Source: UBA1479 sp040221095
Lineage (GTDB): Bacteria; Pseudomonadota; Alphaproteobacteria; Rhodospirillales; Casp-alpha2
Reading direction: 5' to 3'
DNA length: 64,000 nt
Assembly: GCA_040221095.1 (NCBI GenBank)
Contig: JAVJVP010000018.1
Span: forward strand, 372,001-436,000
Shown: positions 1-8,692 of the stretch, piece after piece
Position numbering within the stretch: position 1 is the stretch's first letter
Layout of the letters: every line of letters begins with the position of its first letter
The notes under the pieces: generated by a model
What the model saw: the letters and a program-made list of their open reading frames with translations, nothing else
Told to the model about the DNA's origin: nothing
Databases searched by the model: none
Position numbers and translations under genes: made by a program

Positions 1-2
1 AC

Positions 3-128
3 GCCAAGCCGGCGAAAAAGGAATCCAAGGCGGCCGCCGACAAGGCTGACGCCAAACCGGCCGCGAAGAAGCCCGCGGCCAAGAAGGCCCCCGCCAAGAA
101 AGCCGCCCCCAAAAAGGGCGAGGAATAA
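3..128 (+). CDS. rplU: 50S ribosomal protein L21, C-terminal end (partial)
   Basis: The frame is open from the window edge and stops with TAA 13 bases before the L27 gene. The visible 41 residues are a Lys/Ala/Pro-rich tail (repeated AKK and PAKK units) ending in GEE. Such basic tails are common C-terminal extensions of alphaproteobacterial L21, and rplU nearly always precedes rpmA. The globular L21 domain lies outside the window, so identity rests on position and tail composition. L21 binds 23S rRNA in the large subunit. Confidence 0.82.
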   Translation, partial: AKPAKKESKAAADKADAKPAAKKPAAKKAPAKKAAPKKGEE

Positions 129-141
129 GGAGTAGTCACCG

Positions 142-399
142 ATGGCACATAAGAAATCCGGTGGTAGTTCGCGCAACGGCCGCGATTCGGAAGGCCGCCG
201 CCTGGGCCTGAAGAAGGCCGGCGGCCAGGCCGTCGAGCCCGGCAACATCATCGTGCGTCAGCGCGGCACCAAGTATCACCCCGGCGAAAACGTCGGCATC
301 GGCAAGGATCACACGATCTTCGCCGTGGCCGAAGGCCGGGTGAAGTTCGCGACCAAGGCCAAGGGCCGCACCTACATTTCGGTGGAGCCGTCGGTCTGA
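142..399 (+). CDS. rpmA: 50S ribosomal protein L27
   Basis: This 85-residue basic protein begins MAHKKSGGSSRNGRDS, the flexible L27 N-terminus that reaches towards the peptidyl transferase centre, followed by GLKKAGGQ and the VRQRGTKYHPGENVGIGKDHT core. The length is standard for the family. The gene lies 13 bases after rplU with AAGGAG in front of its ATG, so the two are surely cotranscribed. A strong terminator follows and separates the pair from obgE. Confidence 0.98.
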   Translation: MAHKKSGGSSRNGRDSEGRRLGLKKAGGQAVEPGNIIVRQRGTKYHPGENVGIGKDHTIFAVAEGRVKFATKAKGRTYISVEPSV

Positions 400-432
400 C
401 GGACTGAACGGCCATTCGCGACTTGAAATTCG

Positions 433-463
433 CGGGGGAATGGCCAGCCATTCCCCCGTTTTT
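433..463 (+). terminator. Rho-independent terminator after rplU-rpmA
   Basis: Perfect inverted repeat with 12-base arms (433-444 and 447-458, CGGGGGAATGGC type) followed by five T residues. It lies 33 bases past the rpmA stop and 30 bases before obgE. In practice the innermost pairs must open to form a loop. Confidence 0.88.
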
Positions 464-493
464 CGTGTCGGATGCAAGGTGTAGGTTGTCGCA

Positions 494-1549
494 ATGAAAT
501 TCCTCGATGAAGCGAAGGTGTTCGTGAAAAGCGGCGACGGCGGCAGCGGCTGCATGTCGTTCCGGCGCGAGAAGTACATCGAGTTCGGCGGCCCCGACGG
601 CGGCGACGGCGGGCGCGGCGGCGACGTCATCATCGAATGCGCCGACGGCCTGAACACGCTGATCGATTTCCGCTACCAGCAGCATTTCAAGGCCGGGCGC
701 GGCACCCACGGCATGGGCAAGAACCGCACGGGCGGCGGCGGCAAGGACATCGTCCTCAAGGTCCCCGTCGGCACGCAGATCCTCGACGACGACAAGGAGA
801 CCGTGCTGCTCGACATGACCACGGTCGGTCAGCGCGTGGTCCTGTTGAAGGGCGGCGACGGCGGGCTCGGCAACGCCCGGTTCAAGACCTCGACCAATCA
901 GGCCCCGCGCAAGACCATTCCCGGCTTTCCCGGCGAGGAGCGCTGGATCTGGCTACGCCTGAAACTGATCGCCGACGCCGGCCTGGTCGGCCTGCCCAAC
1001 GCGGGCAAATCGACCTTCCTGGCCGCGTCGTCGCGGGCCAAGCCGAAGATCGCCGGCTATCCCTTCACCACCCTGCACCCCAACCTGGGCGTGGTCATGG
1101 TCGATCAATGGTCCTTCGTGCTGGCCGACATCCCCGGTCTGATCGAGGGGGCCAGCGAGGGGGCGGGCCTGGGCACCCGGTTTCTCGGCCATATCGAACG
1201 CTGCCGGGTGCTGCTGCATCTGGTCGACGGCACCCAGGAGGACGTGGCGGCGGCCTACCGGCAGGTGCGCCACGAGATGAAGGCCTACGGCGGCGGCCTC
1301 GCCGAAAAGACCCAGATCCTGGCCCTCAACAAATGCGACGCCCTCACCGATGACGAGATCAAGGACCGGCGCAAGAAGCTGGCCCGCGCGGCCAAGTGCA
1401 AGATGGCCGACGTGATGGTGGTGTCCGGCGTGTCCGGCAAGGGCGTGCCCGAGGTGCTGCGTGCCCTGGTCGCCGAAATCGGCGGCGCCAAGGTCGCCGA
1501 GCAGGCTGCCGAGGCAGGTCCGGCGGAGGAGGAGGCCTGGCGGCCATGA
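494..1549 (+). CDS. obgE: Obg/CgtA family GTPase
   Basis: Essential GTPase that binds 50S precursors and links ribosome assembly to growth control. Residues 1-158 form the glycine-rich Obg fold (GDGGSGCMSFRREKY and several GGDGG repeats). The G domain follows, with the P-loop GLPNAGKST at about 166-174, DIPGLIEGA as G3 and NKCD as G4. The 351-residue length fits the alphaproteobacterial form, which lacks the extra C-terminal domain of Gram-positive Obg. Its TGA overlaps the ATG of proB (ATGA), indicating translational coupling. Confidence 0.97.
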   Translation: MKFLDEAKVFVKSGDGGSGCMSFRREKYIEFGGPDGGDGGRGGDVIIECADGLNTLIDFRYQQHFKAGRGTHGMGKNRTGGGGKDIVLKVPVGTQILDDDKETVLLDMTTVGQRVVLLKGGDGGLGNARFKTSTNQAPRKTIPGFPGEERWIWLRLKLIADAGLVGLPNAGKSTFLAASSRAKPKIAGYPFTTLHPNLGVVMVDQWSFVLADIPGLIEGASEGAGLGTRFLGHIERCRVLLHLVDGTQEDVAAAYRQVRHEMKAYGGGLAEKTQILALNKCDALTDDEIKDRRKKLARAAKCKMADVMVVSGVSGKGVPEVLRALVAEIGGAKVAEQAAEAGPAEEEAWRP

Positions 1550-2673
1550 CCGGGATCCCCGCCCTGGCGGAGGGCACGCGGGTCATCGTCAAGATCGGCT
1601 CGGCCCTTTTGGTCGACAAGGAACGCGGCAGCGTCAAGCGCGCCTGGCTGGAAACGCTCGGCGCCGACCTGATGAAGCTGCGCGCGCGCGGGCAAGAGGT
1701 TCTGATCGTGTCCTCGGGCGCCATCGCCGTCGGCCGCCGCCATCTGGGCTTGCCCGCGCGCGGCAAGCTGAAGCTGGAGGAAAGCCAGGCCGCCGCCGCC
1801 GCCGGCATGGTCCGTCTGGCCCATGCCTATCAGGAAGTCCTGGGCGTCTACGACGTGACGGTGGCGCAGGTGCTGCTGACCCTGGACGACAGCGAGAACC
1901 GCCGCCGCTATCTGAATGCCCGCAATACAATCGACCAGATCATCCGCCTGGGCGCCGTGCCCCTGATCAACGAGAACGACACCGTGGCGACCGACGAAAT
2001 CCGCTTCGGCGACAACGACCGCCTGGCCGCCCGGGTCGCCGCCATGGTGTCGGCCGATACGCTGGTCCTGCTGTCGTCGTCGGACGGGCTGTATGAAAGC
2101 GACCCAAGCCAGGATGCTAACGCGGTCCACGTGCCCGTGGTGACGGGCGGCATCACGCCCGAGATCGAGGCCATGGCCGGGGTCAAAATGACCGACGACG
2201 GATCGGGCGGCATGGTGACCAAGCTGGTCGCCGCGCGCATGGCCATGGCCGCCGGCTGCCGCATGGTGATCGCCAACGGCCTGGACGACCACCCGCTGGC
2301 GCGCATGGAAGCAGGCGGCCGGGTGACCTGGTTCCTGCCCGACGCCTCGCCGCTGACTGCGCGCAAGCAATGGATTTCCGGATCGCTGAAACCCGGCGGC
2401 GCCGTGGTGGTCGATGACGGGGCGGGCCGCGCCCTGGCCCAGGGCAAGAGCCTGCTGCCGGCCGGCGTGGTCAAGGTCGAGGGCCGGTTCGAGCGCGGCG
2501 ACGCGGTGACCGTGAAAACCCAGGCGGGCGACCCCCTGGGGCGCGGGCTGATCGCCTATTCGGCCGCCGACGCGCGCCGCATCGCGGGCGCAAAATCAAA
2601 GGAAATCGAGGCCATCCTGGGCTATCGTGGCCGCGACGAGATGATCCACCGCGACGATCTGGTGTTGGACTGA
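1546..2673 (+). CDS. proB: Glutamate 5-kinase
   Basis: Phosphorylates glutamate to gamma-glutamyl phosphate, the first step of proline synthesis and the usual site of proline feedback. The 375-residue protein has an amino-acid-kinase domain (VIVKIGSALLV near the N-terminus, VSSGAIAVGRR, NENDTVATDEIRFGDND) and a C-terminal PUA domain from about residue 280, as in E. coli. The frame is open further upstream, but homology starts at this ATG, which overlaps the obgE stop. The next gene is proA, the next enzyme of the pathway. Confidence 0.97.
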   Translation: MTGIPALAEGTRVIVKIGSALLVDKERGSVKRAWLETLGADLMKLRARGQEVLIVSSGAIAVGRRHLGLPARGKLKLEESQAAAAAGMVRLAHAYQEVLGVYDVTVAQVLLTLDDSENRRRYLNARNTIDQIIRLGAVPLINENDTVATDEIRFGDNDRLAARVAAMVSADTLVLLSSSDGLYESDPSQDANAVHVPVVTGGITPEIEAMAGVKMTDDGSGGMVTKLVAARMAMAAGCRMVIANGLDDHPLARMEAGGRVTWFLPDASPLTARKQWISGSLKPGGAVVVDDGAGRALAQGKSLLPAGVVKVEGRFERGDAVTVKTQAGDPLGRGLIAYSAADARRIAGAKSKEIEAILGYRGRDEMIHRDDLVLD

Positions 2674-2714
2674 TGTCCGCCGGCCCCCATATCGCTGCTG
2701 GTGAGGAGAGGACG

Positions 2715-3986
2715 ATGACGAGCGATACAGACGACATTCCCCGGATGATGGCCGAGATCGGCCGCCGCGCCCGCGCCGCCCAGGCGAAGCTGGCCGTGGC
2801 GCCGCGCGCCGCCAAGGACAAGGCCTTGACCGAGGCCGCCGCCAGCCTGCGCCGGCGCCAAAACCATATCCTGTCGGAAAACGCCAAGGACATGGCCGGG
2901 GGCGAGGCCAAGGGACTGACCAAGGCCCTGCTCGATCGTCTGCTGCTCAACGAGGACCGGGTCGAGGCCATGGCCCGCGGCCTGGAGGACATCGCCGGGC
3001 TGGACGATCCCGTGGGCACGACCCTGGCGGAATGGGACCGCCCCAACGGCCTGCATATCGAACGCAGGCGCGTGCCGCTGGGCGTCATCGGCGTCATTTA
3101 CGAATCCCGGCCCAACGTGACGGCGGATGCGGGGGGGCTGTGCCTCAAGGCTGGCAACGCCTCGATCCTGCGCGGCGGCTCGGAAAGCTTCCATTCCTCG
3201 GCGGCGATCCTGGACAGCCTGCGCGAAGGCCTGAAGGCCGCCGACCTGCCCGAAGACGCGATCCAGACCGTGCCGACCCGCGACCGCGCCGCCGTCGGCG
3301 AGATGCTGCGGATGACCGACTTCATCGACGTCATCGTGCCGCGCGGCGGCAAGTCCCTGATCGAACGGGTCATCCAGGAAAGCAAGGTGCCCCTGTTCCA
3401 GCATCTGGAAGGGCTGTGCCATTCCTACGTCAACAAGGCCGCCGACCCGGCCATGGCCCGCGACGTAGTGGTCAACGCCAAGATGCGCCGCACGGGCATC
3501 TGCGGGGCCACGGAAAACATCCTGGTCGATCGCGACGCGGCGGACGTTCTGCTGCCGGGCATCCTGGACGGCCTGGTGCAGGCTGGCTGCGAGGTGCGCG
3601 GCGACGCCGAGGTGCAGAAGATGGACGCCCGCGTGGTCCCGGCGACGGATGAAGACTGGGACACGGAATATCTCGACAGCATCGTCGCCGTGAAACTGGT
3701 CGACGGCATCGATGACGCCATCCGCTTCATCGGCGCCCACGGCTCCGACCATACGGACGCCATCATCACCGGCGACGCGGCGGCGGCGGAAAAATTCATC
3801 AACGAGGTCGACAGCGCCATCGTGCTGGTCAATGCCTCGACCCAGTTCGCCGACGGCGGCGAATTCGGCATGGGGGCGGAGATCGGCATTTCCACCGGCA
3901 AGCTGCACGCCCGCGGGCCGGTCGGGGTCGAACAACTGACCAGCTTCAAGTACATCGTCCGCGGCGCCGGCCAGGTCCGGCCCTAG
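2715..3986 (+). CDS. proA: Gamma-glutamyl phosphate reductase
   Basis: NADPH-dependent reduction of gamma-glutamyl phosphate to glutamate semialdehyde in proline synthesis. The protein has the aldehyde-dehydrogenase-like fold, with YESRPNVTAD near residue 130 and the catalytic Cys in RRTGICGATE at about 263. I chose the ATG at 2715 (423 aa) because GGTGAGGAGAGG lies just before it. An in-frame ATG at 2673 overlaps the proB stop and would add 14 residues. It is coupled with proB in one operon. Confidence 0.96.
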   Translation: MTSDTDDIPRMMAEIGRRARAAQAKLAVAPRAAKDKALTEAAASLRRRQNHILSENAKDMAGGEAKGLTKALLDRLLLNEDRVEAMARGLEDIAGLDDPVGTTLAEWDRPNGLHIERRRVPLGVIGVIYESRPNVTADAGGLCLKAGNASILRGGSESFHSSAAILDSLREGLKAADLPEDAIQTVPTRDRAAVGEMLRMTDFIDVIVPRGGKSLIERVIQESKVPLFQHLEGLCHSYVNKAADPAMARDVVVNAKMRRTGICGATENILVDRDAADVLLPGILDGLVQAGCEVRGDAEVQKMDARVVPATDEDWDTEYLDSIVAVKLVDGIDDAIRFIGAHGSDHTDAIITGDAAAAEKFINEVDSAIVLVNASTQFADGGEFGMGAEIGISTGKLHARGPVGVEQLTSFKYIVRGAGQVRP

Positions 3987-4032
3987 CGCCTTCGGGCATT
4001 CTCCTCACCCCTGACCCCCAGGCGGGCACCCC

Positions 4033-4629
4033 TTGAAACGGCATCTTCGGCGCATCGGCATTCTGGGCGGGTCCTTCAATCCCGCCCATCAGGGCCACCG
4101 GCACATCAGCCTGCAGGCGTTGAAGCGGCTTCGGCTCGACGAGGTGTGGTGGCTGGTGTCGCCGCAGAACCCGTTGAAGCCTCAGGCGGGCATGGCGCCG
4201 TTCGAGGCGCGAATCGACAGTGCGAAAACGGTCGCCGACCACCCCCGCATCCGGGTCACGGACGTGGAAAAGGGTCTGGGCACGACCTATACGGCGGAAA
4301 CCCTGGCCAGATTGGTCCGGCGATTCCCAAATTACCGGTTTGTCTGGCTTATGGGGGCCGACAATCTGGCGCAGATCGCCCGCTGGAATCGCTGGATGCA
4401 CATCTTTCAGACCGTACCCGTTGCGGTTTTCGACCGTCCTACCTATTCTTTAGGGGCGTTGTCGGGCAGGGCAGCGCGCCGGTTCCACCGGGAACGCATC
4501 AAGGAATCCCGGGCGGGCCGGCTGGCCGACATGCGTCCTCCGGCGTGGGTCTTCCTTCATACGCCCTTGAACGCGACCTCGGCCACGGCGCTCCGGGCGC
4601 GGGGCATGTTCCGGCGTCCAGGCGGTTAA
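4033..4629 (+). CDS. nadD: Nicotinate-nucleotide adenylyltransferase
   Basis: Transfers AMP to nicotinate mononucleotide in NAD synthesis. The 198-residue protein begins MKRHLRRIGILGGSFNPAHQGH, which contains the nucleotidyltransferase GGSFNP and the T/HxGH-type signature. WLMGADNLAQI follows in the middle, and NATSATALR near the C-terminus corresponds to the second signature (ISSTxIR). The start codon is TTG; no ATG fits the conserved N-terminus. It lies between proA and rsfS, a conserved order in alphaproteobacteria. Confidence 0.94.
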   Translation: MKRHLRRIGILGGSFNPAHQGHRHISLQALKRLRLDEVWWLVSPQNPLKPQAGMAPFEARIDSAKTVADHPRIRVTDVEKGLGTTYTAETLARLVRRFPNYRFVWLMGADNLAQIARWNRWMHIFQTVPVAVFDRPTYSLGALSGRAARRFHRERIKESRAGRLADMRPPAWVFLHTPLNATSATALRARGMFRRPGG

Positions 4630-4705
4630 TTTAAGACCGCCGGCAAGGTTGCCGACGGTTCGTGTAACGAACGAAAGGAAGAAGGCCATACCAAAAGCGA
4701 AACCG

Positions 4706-5065
4706 ATGCCGCTCACCGGCGATGACGTCTTGAAGCTGGTGACCGCATCCCTTGATGACGACAAGGCACTGGACCTTTCCGTCATCGACCTTCACGGCAA
4801 GACCGATATCGCGGATCACATGGTCATTGCCAGCGGCACATCCGAGCGCCAGGTGGGCGCCATGGCCGATCACCTTCGGGAAAAACTCAAACAGAACGGG
4901 TTGAAGGGCATCAATGTCGAGGGCCTGACGCAATGCGATTGGGTTCTGATCGACGCCGGCGATGTCATCGTCCATCTGTTCCGTCCCGAAGTGCGGCAGT
5001 TCTACGGCCTGGAAAAGCTGTGGTCCGGCGCGCCGGTCCCGGAAGCCGCCGCCGCGCCGGCCTGA
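4706..5065 (+). CDS. rsfS: Ribosome silencing factor
   Basis: Binds L14 on the 50S subunit and blocks subunit joining when nutrients are scarce. The conserved core LLxLV..LDDxKALDLSVIDLHGKTDIADHMVIASGTSERQ and CDWVLIDAGDVIVHLF identifies the family. The start is uncertain. The ATG at 4706 gives 119 residues, but a GGAAGAAGG-type ribosome site lies upstream and fits better with a rare ATA at 4688, while a TTG at 4649 would give 138 residues. Homology begins after residue 4 of the chosen start. Confidence 0.9.
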   Translation: MPLTGDDVLKLVTASLDDDKALDLSVIDLHGKTDIADHMVIASGTSERQVGAMADHLREKLKQNGLKGINVEGLTQCDWVLIDAGDVIVHLFRPEVRQFYGLEKLWSGAPVPEAAAAPA

Positions 5066-5223
5066 TCTGAGGCCGACCGGCCGAAACCCGGTTCCCCGGC
5101 ACAGCGCCGGCGGGGCTCAGGGAACGACGTATATCCGACGGCAGCCCCCCTTTTGTCACAGAGAGGCGGGCTGTTTCAGACGGCTCTGTTCGCGCCGTCG
5201 CCAAATCACGCTATTCTGTCGCC

Positions 5224-5682
5224 ATGCGCATCACCATCATCGCTGTGGGCCGCCGTAAAAAGGGCCCCGAACAGGATTTGTTCGACCAGTACAAGGCGCG
5301 CCTGCCCTGGCCGCTGGATCTCAAGCTGGTCGAGGAGAAAAAGCCGCTGTCCGGCGATGCCCTGAAGACGCGGGAGGCGGAATTGCTGCTGGCGGCATCG
5401 CCCGAGGGGGCGACCCTGGTGGCGCTGGATGAACGCGGCATCTCGGATTCCAGCCCGAAATTCGCCGAACGCTTGGGAACTTGGCGCGACGGCGGCGTGC
5501 GCGACCTGGCGTTTCTGATCGGCGGCGCCGACGGCCTGGCCGAGGACATCCGCAAACGGGCCGGTTTCGTCATGTCCCTGGGGGCCCAGACCTGGCCGCA
5601 CCAATTGGTGCCGGCCCTGCTGGCCGAACAGCTTTACCGCGGCCATGCGATCCTCACCGGGCATCCCTATCACCGGGTCTGA
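5224..5682 (+). CDS. rlmH: 23S rRNA (pseudouridine-1915-N3)-methyltransferase
   Basis: SPOUT-class methyltransferase that modifies pseudouridine 1915 in helix 69 of 23S rRNA on the assembled ribosome. The 152-residue length is typical. The knot region is visible as LAFLIGGADGLAEDIRKRA and the C-terminus as LYRGHAILTGHPYHRV, which matches the family end. It follows rsfS by about 160 bases and precedes gpmI, the usual arrangement. Confidence 0.95.
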   Translation: MRITIIAVGRRKKGPEQDLFDQYKARLPWPLDLKLVEEKKPLSGDALKTREAELLLAASPEGATLVALDERGISDSSPKFAERLGTWRDGGVRDLAFLIGGADGLAEDIRKRAGFVMSLGAQTWPHQLVPALLAEQLYRGHAILTGHPYHRV

Positions 5683-5836
5683 GCATCGGTTTCGCCGCAA
5701 GGCCGGCTGTGCGCCAAGGCTACCATCCGATGTGATCCTCTGGTAAAAGACGGCCTGAGGATCGGCGCCATTGATGGCGGGCCGACAACGCCCCATTTCA
5801 GCGCCCCAATGCCTGTTTATCGTTAAGAAGAACGCC

Positions 5837-7414
5837 ATGTCCGAAGCGACCAAACACCCCCGACCCGTCGTCCTGTGCATTCTGGACGGATGGGGTGATC
5901 GTGAACCCGCCGCCGACAACGCCATTTCCCTGGCCAAGACGCCGACCTGGGACCGGCTCGTCGCCGACTGCCCGCGCGCGCGGCTCGACGCCTCGGCCCA
6001 GGAAGTGGGTCTGCCCCAGGGTCAGATGGGCAATTCCGAAGTCGGGCACATGAACCTGGGCGCCGGGCGCATCGTCATGCAGGACCTGCCGCGCATCGAT
6101 ACGGCGGTGGAGGACGGATCCCTGGCCGAGAATCCGGCGCTGACCGCCTTCATCGACAGCCTCAAGACATCCGGCGGCGCCTGCCATCTGATGGGCCTGC
6201 TCAGCCCCGGCGGCGTGCACAGCCATCAGGACCACATGGTGGCCGTGGCCAAGGCCGTGGCCAAGGCGGGGGTGCCCGTCGTCGTTCATGCCTTTCTCGA
6301 CGGCCGCGACACCCAGCCCAAGGGGGCGAAGGGCTACATGGGCCGCTTCCTGACCGATCTGGACGCCTGCGGCGGCGTGACCGTGGGCACGGTGACCGGG
6401 CGCTACTTCGCCATGGACCGGGACAAGCGCTGGGATCGCGTGTCCAAGGCCTATGACGTCATGGTCCGGGCCGAGGGCGTGGACACGGCCGACGATCCCG
6501 TGCGCGCGATCGAGGCGTCCTATACCGCCGGCAAGACCGACGAATTCATGGAGCCCTGCGTGATCGGCGATTACGCGGGCATGGCCGACGGCGACGGCCT
6601 GCTGTGCGCCAATTTCCGCGCCGACCGGGCGCGGGAGATTTTGTCGGCCCTGGTCGATCCCGGCTTCGACGGGTTCACGCGGGCCAAGACCGTGGATTTC
6701 GCGGCGTGCCTGGGCATGGTGGAATATTCCAGCGATCTCAACGCCTTCCTGGCGGCCATGTTCCCCTCGGAAACCCTGTCGGGGATCCTCGGCGAGGTCG
6801 TGTCCAAGGCCGAGAAGACCCAATTGCGCATCGCCGAGACGGAAAAATACGCCCATGTCACCTTCTTCCTGAACGGCGGGCGCGAGGACGTGTTCGACGG
6901 GGAAGACCGCATTCTGGTGCCGTCGCCCAAGGTCGCGACCTATGACCTTCAGCCGGAAATGTCGGCGGCCAAGGTGACGGACGAACTGGTCCGCGTCATC
7001 GGCGAGGGCAAATTCGATCTGATCGTGGTCAACTACGCCAACGGCGACATGGTCGGCCATACGGGCATCCTCGAAGCCGCCATGAAGGCGGCGGAAACCA
7101 TCGACGCCGCGCTGACCCGCCTGGAAAAGGCCGTGGTCGACGCCGGCGGCGTCATGCTGGTCACCGCCGACCACGGCAACTGCGAACAGATGGCCGATCC
7201 CAAGAACCGCGGCCCCCATACGGCCCATACCCTGAACCTGGTGCCGGCGCTGCTGGTCAACGCCCCCGGCTGGGTCAACGGTCTGCACGACGGCAGGCTC
7301 GCCGACGTGGCCCCGACGCTGCTGCAGCTCATGGGCCTGGAACAGCCGGCGGAAATGACCGGCCGGTCGCTGATCGACGGCGGCGCCGACGCGGCCCGCG
7401 CGGCGGCGGAGTAG
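5837..7414 (+). CDS. gpmI: 2,3-bisphosphoglycerate-independent phosphoglycerate mutase
   Basis: Interconverts 3- and 2-phosphoglycerate in glycolysis and gluconeogenesis using two Mn ions. Alkaline-phosphatase-fold residues are clear: LCILDGWGDRE at the N-terminus, the phosphoserine in GNSEVGHMN (Ser67), and VTADHGNCEQM with HTAHT near the end. The chosen ATG gives 525 residues, close to the family norm. The frame extends upstream to 5771, but the extra 22 residues look untranslated. Confidence 0.96.
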   Translation: MSEATKHPRPVVLCILDGWGDREPAADNAISLAKTPTWDRLVADCPRARLDASAQEVGLPQGQMGNSEVGHMNLGAGRIVMQDLPRIDTAVEDGSLAENPALTAFIDSLKTSGGACHLMGLLSPGGVHSHQDHMVAVAKAVAKAGVPVVVHAFLDGRDTQPKGAKGYMGRFLTDLDACGGVTVGTVTGRYFAMDRDKRWDRVSKAYDVMVRAEGVDTADDPVRAIEASYTAGKTDEFMEPCVIGDYAGMADGDGLLCANFRADRAREILSALVDPGFDGFTRAKTVDFAACLGMVEYSSDLNAFLAAMFPSETLSGILGEVVSKAEKTQLRIAETEKYAHVTFFLNGGREDVFDGEDRILVPSPKVATYDLQPEMSAAKVTDELVRVIGEGKFDLIVVNYANGDMVGHTGILEAAMKAAETIDAALTRLEKAVVDAGGVMLVTADHGNCEQMADPKNRGPHTAHTLNLVPALLVNAPGWVNGLHDGRLADVAPTLLQLMGLEQPAEMTGRSLIDGGADAARAAAE

Positions 7415-7423
7415 GCGGGGCCC

Positions 7424-8692
7424 TTGGCCCGGCGCCGCCGGTCACCCTTTGGAATAGTGCTGGCGGCGGCCCTGGCCGCCCAGATTTCGGCGGCTTCCGT
7501 TGCCTTCGCCGACGATAAGCCCGCGTCCCTCGACAAGGTGCAGCAGGAAATCAAGCAGGGCCGCGCGGAAAGCGAACGCCTGAAGGGCGAGGCTCAGGCG
7601 CTGGAGACGGATCTCAACAACCTGCAGCACCGCCTGGTTTCCGCCGCCAAGGTTGTGCAGGACCGGGAACTCCGCGTCATCACCCTGGAGGCCAAGATCG
7701 CCGACCTGGTGCGCCAGGAAAAGGAAAAGCTGGCCCAGTTGAGCACCAACCGCTCGCAATTGGCCGGTGTCCTGGTGGCGTTGCAGAAGATGGTCCAGTT
7801 CCCGCCGGAAGCCCTGCTGGCGATGCCGTCCAGCCCCGACGATCTGGTGCGCAGCGCCATCCTGCTGCGCGCCGTGGTGCCGGAAATCGACCGCCGGGCG
7901 ACGCGCATCCGCCTGGACCTGCAATCCCTTGCCGATACCCGGGAAAAGACCGCCGACGAACGCCTGAACTTGAATTCGGCGGCCCAGGATTTGGAGCGTC
8001 AGCGCGCCGAAATCCGCCAGTTGATGGCCAACCGGCGGCGTCTTCTCGACAAGACCCTGGCCGCCGAGCGCCGGGCCGCCGAGCGCGTCGCCCGTCTGGC
8101 CGCCAAGGCGGAGAACCTGAAGGACCTGATGGCCCGGCTTGAGGAACAGCGCGAGGCCGACGAGCGCGCGGCGGCCCGCGCCGAGGCGGAAGCCAAGAGC
8201 AGCGCCAAGGAACAGGCGGCCCGCGACCGCGCCGAGGCCCAGCGCCAAGCCAGCGCCGCCGCCACAGTTTCGCCATCTGTATCCATCACAAGTCGCCGTG
8301 GCCGGTTGCCGTTGCCCGTGATCGGCGACCTGATCGGCCGTTATGGCGAGAACCTGCCGACGGGGTTGTCGCGCAAGGGCATCGACATCGCGGCCCGCGG
8401 CGGCGCCCAGGTTATCGCCACCTATGACGGAAAGATCGCCTTCGCGGGAAAATTCAGAGGCTATGGGCAATTATTGATTATCGATCACGGCGACGGATAT
8501 CATACCCTACTGGCCGGGATGGCCCGCATCGACATGGCCGTGGGCCAGCAAGTTTCCACCGGTGAGCCCGTGGGCCTGATGGGATCCGACGGGGGCGACC
8601 GGCCCATTCTCTACGTCGAACTGCGCCGCAAGGGACAACCGATCAATCCCTTGCCGTGGTTGGCGTCACGCAAAGACAAGGTAAGCGGATGA
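7424..8692 (+). CDS. EnvC-like murein hydrolase activator (LytM/M23 fold)
   Basis: Periplasmic protein expected to activate N-acetylmuramoyl-L-alanine amidases at the division site. It has a signal peptide (residues 1-26), a long coiled coil (about 30-260, rich in Glu, Lys, Arg and Ala) and a C-terminal LytM domain (about 285-410). The zinc ligands are missing: the HxGxD motif reads RKGID and the last His position reads LLAGMA. This matches EnvC-type activators rather than active endopeptidases. The start is TTG. Its TGA overlaps the ATG of the downstream ctpA gene. Confidence 0.88.
   Translation: MARRRRSPFGIVLAAALAAQISAASVAFADDKPASLDKVQQEIKQGRAESERLKGEAQALETDLNNLQHRLVSAAKVVQDRELRVITLEAKIADLVRQEKEKLAQLSTNRSQLAGVLVALQKMVQFPPEALLAMPSSPDDLVRSAILLRAVVPEIDRRATRIRLDLQSLADTREKTADERLNLNSAAQDLERQRAEIRQLMANRRRLLDKTLAAERRAAERVARLAAKAENLKDLMARLEEQREADERAAARAEAEAKSSAKEQAARDRAEAQRQASAAATVSPSVSITSRRGRLPLPVIGDLIGRYGENLPTGLSRKGIDIAARGGAQVIATYDGKIAFAGKFRGYGQLLIIDHGDGYHTLLAGMARIDMAVGQQVSTGEPVGLMGSDGGDRPILYVELRRKGQPINPLPWLASRKDKVSG

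Noticed and set aside
5734..5763. GATCCTC/GAGGATC inverted repeat before gpmI
   Set aside because: Short arms with a 16-base spacer, no related site elsewhere in the window.
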